NCBI GenBank assembly: GCA_015956445.1
Contig: WIUZ02000008.1
Coordinates: forward strand, 1,054,001 to 1,118,000
Direction: 5' to 3'
DNA: 64,000 nt
Source: Thelephora terrestris
Lineage: Eukaryota > Basidiomycota > Agaricomycetes > Thelephorales > Thelephoraceae
Positions 57,601 to 64,000 of the stretch are shown piece by piece (the stretch's first letter is position 1; the number at the start of each line of letters is the position of its first letter). The translations under genes and the position numbers were made by a program. The notes beneath the pieces were generated by a model that saw only the letters and a program-made list of their open reading frames with translations, was not told the DNA's origin and made no database searches.

Positions 57601-59064
57601 TCCTCCTCGCCCAGACCAAGCCAAAACTCCTTGATGCGCTCCCTCTCTTCGGTAGAGGATGTGCTCCAGATTTTGTTGTTTTTGGTTGGCTGGTTGCTGG
57701 CCGGAGCATTTTGCCTGCTTTTGTGTGGGCCAGAAGCGTTCGAGGACGGCGGCGATGGGTGGTGATGGGTCGGATTATGAGGGTAGTTTGCGGCTGACAG
57801 AGGTTGCTTTGATGCTGCTCTGGCAGATCGGGTCGTCGCGGTCGTCTGGTTAGAATTTGGCTGCTGGCTGCTGTAGTTCATCGGTTGTTTCCCAGCGGCT
57901 CTCGAGCTTGGTGGTGGTACTCGATTCGTAGACGGCATGGCGGCGTTGGTCGTGACGGACACAGGCCCGGGTGAATGTCTGGGTGCAGCGTCGGCCAATG
58001 CCGGTGAAGCGGCAAACTCCGGTGGCTGACCCCCTCCTCCCCCTCCACTACCGACGTTCGTACTATTACTGTTACCACTAGTTTTCACCCCCGCAGCCTT
58101 CTCAGAAGATCGAAATGTAGGTCGTGAAGATCGGTGCGGAGGTGGCGGTTGTGATGAAAAGGAAGTATTACTTACGCGCTCATCTTTTGGGCTTGTCTCT
58201 CCCTCCCTGTCCTCGTCATCGCAGTCTTGTTCGTCTTCGCTGTAATAGGCTATACAGCACATTTGAGTGTCCACACAGCGGTGAGAAAACAAGGATGGAG
58301 GGTGCTCACCTCGAGGAGACGATGGACTATTGGAAGTCGGCAGGTACGGGGCGACGGCTTGTTCCATGAGGGCGTTGAATGGTGAACGGGAAAGGATCGA
58401 CTGATCAAACGGCAAATTTGACGTAGGAAACGCTCCGGGAGGGTACCCAGGAGTGCCTTTTGTAGGTCCCTTCCCCCCCGAGGATTGAACCATCTGTTGT
58501 GCGATGGCGTACATAGCTTGGGCCTAGAGAAAAATAGACCTTGTTCGTCGCCACGACAAGCACAAAAGGATCAGCACTAACGAAGTTTCTGATATGCTCT
58601 GGAAGAGATTTCCAATAATCATCGTCAGTAGAGATCCCGCCCTGCGGATCAGCGTCCATCCTCCGACATAAGTCGTCAGCAGCGGCGATGAGTTCTGCGT
58701 GTGCAGCAGCGGTCGGATTGTTCCTTGCGGCGGCGGCCACAGTCGCAGATAGAGAGGCGGTGGCAGAAAGATGAACTGCTTCTAGTTCCGGTGGCAACCC
58801 AGTGAGGGAGCGGTAGAGACCCGGCGCCGGTTCTAATGGTGGGATATCATCGTCCTCGTCTTCCTCCTCCTCGTACTTGGACTCGGTACGCGATTCTGAG
58901 GTGACAGGCGCAATCTTTGACTTGTTTTTCTTCTTCTTCTTCTTCTTGGTGGGCTCCAGGTTTGAGGTCGTCGGTAGATTTTGAACGGGCGGTGTCTGGG
59001 GAGTCGGAGATGGCTTCGATCGAGAGTCGGTAGCCTCCTTGAGCTTGGAAGATTTAGAAGGCAT
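54698..59064 (-). CDS. NST1: Stress response protein Nst1
   Basis: Nst1 affects salt tolerance in budding yeast and is reported in P-body and splicing-related interactions. Seven in-phase exons, 58582-59064, 58310-58523, 57502-58249, 56778-57307, 56484-56707, 56208-56425 and 54698-56156, give 1291 residues, close to fungal family length. Order: Lys-rich N-terminus ([11 protein letters not shown]); helix with [12 protein letters not shown]; the family core [38 protein letters not shown] (Cys-x-Cys-x2-Cys), then [20 protein letters not shown]; acidic low-complexity run; [20 protein letters not shown]; a highly charged Glu/Arg/Lys coiled coil of about 190 residues; Pro-rich C-terminus ending [11 protein letters not shown]. 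The intron at 56708-56777 is of the GC-AG class (donor GCAAGT). Confidence 0.95.
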
Positions 59065-61639
59065 GGGGTGAGAGTAGCAGGGGAGCTTTTGGGTACGAAT
59101 GCCAAATTAAAGTCAAGAAGAAAAGACGATGGGCTGAGTCGGGAGGTGGTTTCGAGTTGTATGCTGCAAAAGGCTGTGAATTCGCCTATTGCGATGAGAT
59201 CACAGAGAGAGATGGTCAACACTTTCTCACGCCCTCTTCCCTCTTATGTTCTTCCCTTTCCATACAGCTGAATTTATTCCTGATTCGCGGCTTTTCCGAT
59301 CCATTATCACAGTTGGGTGGCCTAGGGATGGCCGGCAGCGGAAGATGAACGGACGGGATTACTCGTGGATGTCGCTCGGGTCCAACAAACCCAAACCTTA
59401 ACTGGTCTTGCTGGATCGTGTCATTTCGTTTGGTGTCCTTTGCGTCTTTGACCACCAGCGGTTAAGACTGAGGATGGGGTTGAAGGAAATGCAGGTCGAT
59501 GCCCGCTGCTGGATGGTTGGAAGAGATAGGAAGTGGTTCGATGTTCAGAACATTCAACGTTTATCTATATTGACCGTATCTTGTTCACATCAAAATTTGA
59601 ACCTGCTCGTCCACCCCCACGCCCCACGTTCTTCCCTTCCACGTTTAACCCACTGGCACTTGTCATCATCATAGTCGTCCCCTCCACAGAACAAGGTCCA
59701 TCCCATAGTCTATGTATGCTGCAGGGTCTTTCGTTCATCCACCATTGGATGAATCCGTGCTCTATGGCAGGTATGGACCTAATCTCCTCAAATCTGACGG
59801 AGCCTAGACTATATATGCCAGTCCTCCTGATTTTTTAATCTCAGAGGACGTCTACCGCCAACGGCGCTACGGTTAGCGCCAATCTGTTGCGCCAGGTATC
59901 TCCTCCCCTGATCCCAGACCGCATCTTACAGTATCCCAAGATCTGTTGCACGCTATTTCCTTCCCTCTTATGTAGACCATGAGATGGGATTGGGTGACTG
60001 ACCAACGTTTGACTACAGTGCCATTCTCTCACAGATAGAACTGAGCGAGGAGCCAAAGTTCCCTCTGCCCATCCAACCGCAGCACACAGTCAAGTCAAGG
60101 AAGTGTACATGGGCTCTCCTGAGTTTCTAGGACCCTGATTGCTGACGTCAGTGTCCCGGCCATTCTTCCATCGACGCTAATCATATCGAAAGCACACTTT
60201 TCATCCCCGGTGATGCGAACCGATCCATGGGTCTCAATTCAATAGCCAACCGTGAAATTCACTTAGAGCCCACTCCATCCGAGATATCATTTGTCCAAGG
60301 TTCGATGGATCCCGCATCGCTCTGCTCCCCCTGTACGACCCGGTAATCGAACGGTAGGTTATAAAGTACACAGTATGCGTCAGTTATTTTTTGTCTCACC
60401 TCCCCCTCCAGAGATGTCTTACTTTGTTACAGAAGGCATATCGCACTCTGTTGGAACTCGCTCGCGATTCGCGGTAGCTTTAACGCCCACGGGCGTCTCA
60501 TAGATACTAGACGCCAATTCTTATATCCAGCGCATGGCAAGTGCATCGCTCCGGGCGAAGCTTCCACCACGACCGGAGCAACGAAGGACTCACTATGATG
60601 CTTTTCCCCATACACAAGCGTGAACGATGGAACGGATATTACCTTTCATATACTATCAAAGGTAGTAAGAACGGTGTGCTCCCTTGACTTCGTTTGAGTC
60701 TTTGCCTGGACGTAAGCAGCCATATCTCAGCGCTTTCGCAGAACCCGTTCACGGTCTCGAGCTGGCTCCATCATCACTGTCACCTGTTCGGCCTTGGTAC
60801 TCTCTCGCTGGCAACTGTTGTGACTCCCAGCTCATCCGACTCGCTCAGAATGGGGATGGTGGAACGATAGCCTTGATCTCGTTCAACCGAACATCGGACT
60901 TACTATCCGACGCGGATACTACGCCGCTCTGAGAGAGGAATTGAACGGACACAGTCGAAGGAGCGCATTTGCTCGTCGCGTACCCTATTAGACTTAGGAT
61001 GCGAACCGTGCTCTCTTGGTCCGGTTCAACTCCGACGGGATGCGCGTGAGTCATCATGGAGTCCATTGATAGGGTCATCTAAGACAGATCATCCGTCAAT
61101 ACTTCACCTTCGTTTTATCATTTTACCCTCAAAGTAGAACCGTTCGCGCGAGATTTCCGAGGCTTCTTCACCACCATTCTGTTTGAACGCCTGAACAACC
61201 GTCCATAATGTTACATTCACAAACATTCGTCAAGGGCGAACACCGCACAAAACTGCGAACGTGTATGATATATGGGAGATGTGAAGGCGAGAAGATGACA
61301 CATCGTGAATTAAAGAACGCAAAAGGACGATTGGCGGGGATGAAACCGGACTTGATTGGGTGGAAAGGGAGGTGGGTTTCTGGCGAGCGGGTCACTGAAG
61401 TAGAGGTATTGATGCTAAAATGGAATGATGATTGGTTTCTGGTGACGGCTATCCAACAGGGCCAATAAGTTGCCCCCCACATCATATCATCCGAAGGCAG
61501 CCGGAAGAGGTTCCTTTCTAAACCCATTTTCCCCCACGCCCAACGCGAAATCCATCACGAGAACGAAGGAGGGCGAACCAGCCGCGATGTGTTGCCCGCA
61601 CGGTGACTAAATTGCCCGACACGATCCAGATGTAGCTCA
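59065..61639. other. Gene-poor region, nothing recognised
   Basis: About 2.6 kb. The first ~200 bases form the NST1 promoter side. The rest has many short frames on both strands, none with a recognised segment. The 60684-60932 (+) frame is the most protein-like but has no family. Composition is more A/T-rich and uneven than in the gene blocks, consistent with decayed sequence. Confidence 0.4.
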
Positions 61640-62540
61640 AGTAATTGCCGTGCACGAATCCCAGGAGGTGGGATGCCGGTCACAACCCTCACCGCCGAGG
61701 AGATCTTTTGACTATTCAGCTTTTGGACGATGCCGAGGCAAGCGGAAGTGCAGAGCGGTAGTTATGGGGCACGGACCCGTTGATGACCTCGAAGGACTCC
61801 GCCACAAAACGGAGGCCATCTGTGGCGGCGTCGAAGAGCGTGTTCAAGTCAAAGGAGACCCTATCTGGGGTCGTTCATCATTGAGATCTTCACCGCTCTC
61901 GAGACAGTAAATCTGGACCCACCTCGTTCAATCATTTCAAAGTTGCAGTCAACGCATGTGCAGCGTCATCCACTGCACTGAGAACGCTCAACACCACACC
62001 TCCAACCGGAGAATGTATTTCTCCAGAAACCGACGTAAGGCCGGCAACGCATCCGAAACCAGGTGCTCCGTTACAACGGCTCGGAGGTGATTGTACCAGG
62101 ACCTGCATGCACAGGCCATTGCATTGTCAACGCCGCTCTCGGAGCCAATCTTCGAAAAACCTTCCACATCGGAATTGAGGGCGAAGTCAGGGGTTGGGAA
62201 CATGTTCTTCTTCAGTGACCCACACATTGGTCCAAGGCAGCGCAGAACGAGCTCCGAGGTTGTCTCAGCCTTCGGGGATATGTGGAAACGTAGGTTGCTG
62301 CAACGCGATTGATTTGTCATGAAGCCAGGAAACGACTTATGGAACGGACTGACTCAAGGAGGGACGTTGGCACATCGCGTCGAACACCCGTTATGATGGT
62401 AGCGATCGCGGACGGTGGGTGAGGCCGAGGGGTTTGTGGTGAGGAACGCGGCGCGGCTTGCGGCCACGTCGGTTCTCACGAGTTCAGCCTCGCACCCCAA
62501 CAAGTCACTCCACTCTCCAGCACCCTTCAACTTCTCGTTC
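61640..62540 (-). pseudogene. Remnant of a NACHT STAND gene
   Basis: The minus strand aligns with the region after the NACHT ATPase of the gene at 31422: FHKSFPGFMTNQSRC, ELVLRCLGPMCGSLKKNMFP, DFALNSDVEGFSKIG, ACRSWYNHLRAV, LVSDALPALRRFLEKYI. Further on, the equivalent of intron 7 and the start of the next exon (FDAATDGLRFVAESFEVI, then HNYRSALPLAS) are recognisable at 61700-61960. No Walker motifs and no propeller are present and the frame is broken several times. It is a 5'- and 3'-truncated, inverted paralogue about 25 kb from the intact gene. Confidence 0.85.
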
Positions 62541-62749
62541 ATTTCCCTGACAGCATCATGCCTCTACAACTCTACCAGATTACGGGAGCAGAAATGCAAA
62601 TACCGTGACCGAACGTCGGGTCGTATTACCGACAAGTCCTCTCTTGGCAGTCCGAACATCGCCAACGCGGCGCTTGCATACCCAGCTGGTCCGTGATTAA
62701 AATCGTTGCCTGACAGGTGGTACGGGTCTCAGATCCACGTCACTTGTTC

Positions 62750-63290
62750 ACCGTCAGATTCTAGCACAGGCCCAATACTACGACTCGAGGTCCGACGGAA
62801 TACCCGGTGGGGTGTACCCTCTATCTCGTCATAAGCACGTGGCGATTGAACTTTCTTGCCCGAGAATATTCCTTAGCGACACGACGTTGTGGAAAGAAAC
62901 AGAAGTACATCGGATCCATGTCGGTGTAGAACCTCACGTTTCTCTACATGATTGTTCGCCGCTACTGAAGAGGAAAGGACTTGTGCAACTTCAGTGGATT
63001 CACCTCAGGCATCTAGTATAAAGAAAAAGTTTCTCTGGAACCGCAATTCTCTCCTTGAGGCTTGATTGGTTGCTACAACGGTTTCGTATGCGAGGTATGT
63101 GAACTGGTCCAGGCGAGTGCGGGCTCGTATGTCCAGCTATACCCGGCGGTATGTATACGCCAGATTCACCGCGGGCATTCGCAGTTGTGGCCTCTAGACT
63201 ACGATTGCTGGCCGCCTCCCACTCTACAATGACCCTACCGGCCCTGATGGGCACAACGCCGAAAGTAGAGGTAAACGCCTCCACTACTTA
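62750..63290 (+). other. Protein-like but broken plus-strand sequence
   Basis: One frame to 63021 reads AQAQYYDSRSDGIPGGVYPL, then RHKHVAIELSCPRIFLSD. A second stretch at about 63100-63290 reads ECGLVCPAIPGGMYTPDSPR, then LLAASHSTMTLPALMGTTPK. Both look like decayed or spliced coding sequence but match no family I can name. They may belong with the open frame at 63600. Confidence 0.25.
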
Positions 63291-63599
63291 GTATCCTGGT
63301 ATGGACAACGTCTACCAGGGGTCAACGTAGGTGCGCCCTCTATCTGTTATAAACATCGAATGATGTCTCTGTTAGAAACCTATCCACATAATGGTTGGCC
63401 GAAGCTGAGCCCGCGAATATCGTGATGGATTTTGGTCGCATGGCCGTCCAACCTCCGGTGATAGAGGCGGAGGATGTTTCACTGCACATCATCGAAACAA
63501 ATTTCTTAATTTTGAAAGATTAGTGCCCCTATTCGAATATACCCGTTTGAGGATGTCTGGAAAACAGCCTCCAGCTTTTCTAGCCAGATCCCGTGCCAA

Positions 63600-64000
63600 A
63601 TGTTCTATAGGACGGCTATGCATGATCAACGTGGCTATCGCTGTGGGAGGCCTATGGGCATGACTACAGACCGCGGCCGAATGATTCCGGCGGGGACTGG
63701 AGCGTGTCCCTTGCTGTGGAACAGCCAGCTTTCGTATATGCACAAACGAGACACAAACACGCTCTTGGGTCATGCCTCAACAACCCCCTTCGACCGCGTC
63801 GGAAGATCGCTCAATGGTCCTGTCGAGAATACCTTCTTCGATAGCGAGACCTTCCAAGCTCTCGTCAACTCGAGGACAATCCGAGTGCCACCGAAACTCG
63901 CTTATGTTGGTCGGTGGATGGATCCAAACCTCACCAAACATCCGTTCAGCCATTTGGAAGCCTTCATTGAGGATCAGGAGGCTGGAGGGGAATGTCGCAC
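63600..64000 (+). CDS. Partial unrecognised open reading frame at right edge
   Basis: From the ATG at 63600 a frame stays open for 133 codons to the end of the window (upstream codons without ATG extend it back to about 63515). It begins MFYRTAMHDQRGYRCGRPMG and contains MIPAGTGACPLLWN, FFDSETFQALVNSRTIRVPP and AYVGRWMDPNLTKHPFSHLE. Composition is protein-like with balanced hydrophobic and charged residues. I do not recognise the family. An upstream stop and the lack of a clean acceptor leave the 5' side open; the 3' side is cut by the window. Confidence 0.4.
   Translation, partial: MFYRTAMHDQRGYRCGRPMGMTTDRGRMIPAGTGACPLLWNSQLSYMHKRDTNTLLGHASTTPFDRVGRSLNGPVENTFFDSETFQALVNSRTIRVPPKLAYVGRWMDPNLTKHPFSHLEAFIEDQEAGGECR

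Noticed and set aside
58176-58249. Possible extra intron in NST1 at the GTAAGT near 58175
   Set aside because: The frame continues open through it with Nst1-like low-complexity sequence and no acceptor is needed to keep phase.
1-64000. Transposons, LTR elements, CRISPR arrays, tRNA and rRNA genes
   Set aside because: I looked for terminal repeats, transposase or polymerase-like frames, spaced direct repeats and T-loop motifs and found none convincing by eye. A tRNAscan and repeat-library search would settle it.

Overview
The window is nuclear DNA of a basidiomycete fungus, most likely an agaricomycete. Nearly every gene is broken by many short GT-AG introns (about 50-60 nt) with CTAAC/CTGAC-like branch sites. 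F-box repertoires, a NACHT STAND protein with a C-terminal propeller and an Nst1 homologue of this kind are typical of that class. I see no bacterial, organellar or retroviral content, no CRISPR array and no recognisable tRNA or rRNA gene. Exon coordinates were read by eye from splice motifs, reading phase and family homology. Where every exon junction keeps phase (eEF1B-gamma, Asf1, carbonic anhydrase, SDR, SR protein, Neo1, Nst1, the NACHT gene) I trust the models.

Region 1 (1-5.2 kb) holds a minus-strand F-box gene, an unrecognised ORF and the housekeeping gene for translation elongation factor eEF1B-gamma. Region 2 (5.4-30.1 kb) is an uninterrupted same-strand array of ten F-box-like genes of three architectures: two of a 'LPDDV' type, three of a 'NRLPPE' type and five of a 'PAEVITKIA' type. 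The five sit in repeat units that also include their non-coding flanks. One copy has lost its last residues to an in-frame stop, and a truncated first exon lies just beyond the array (30.8 kb).

Region 3 (31.4-36.5 kb) is one eight-exon gene for a 1497-residue NACHT STAND (NLR-like) protein: helical N-terminus, NACHT ATPase, degenerate WD-type propeller. A decayed minus-strand relative lies at 61.7-62.5 kb. Region 4 (37-49 kb) carries Asf1, a gamma-glutamylcyclotransferase-like protein, a beta-carbonic anhydrase, a protein with two tandem ubiquitin-like domains resembling Crinkler N-termini, a short-chain dehydrogenase, an SR splicing factor and a hypothetical protein.

Region 5 (49.4-59.1 kb) has two large convergent conserved genes: a Neo1-type P4-ATPase (17 exons, 1149 residues) and Nst1 (7 exons, 1291 residues, one GC-AG intron). 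The right end (59-64 kb) is gene-poor and holds the NLR remnant plus an open, unrecognised partial reading frame running off the edge.

The housekeeping genes act separately. The fast-evolving block (F-box array, NACHT receptor, tandem ubiquitin-like protein, about 5-43 kb) combines candidate ubiquitin-ligase adaptors with a candidate immune or allorecognition receptor. That functional link is inference from proximity only.
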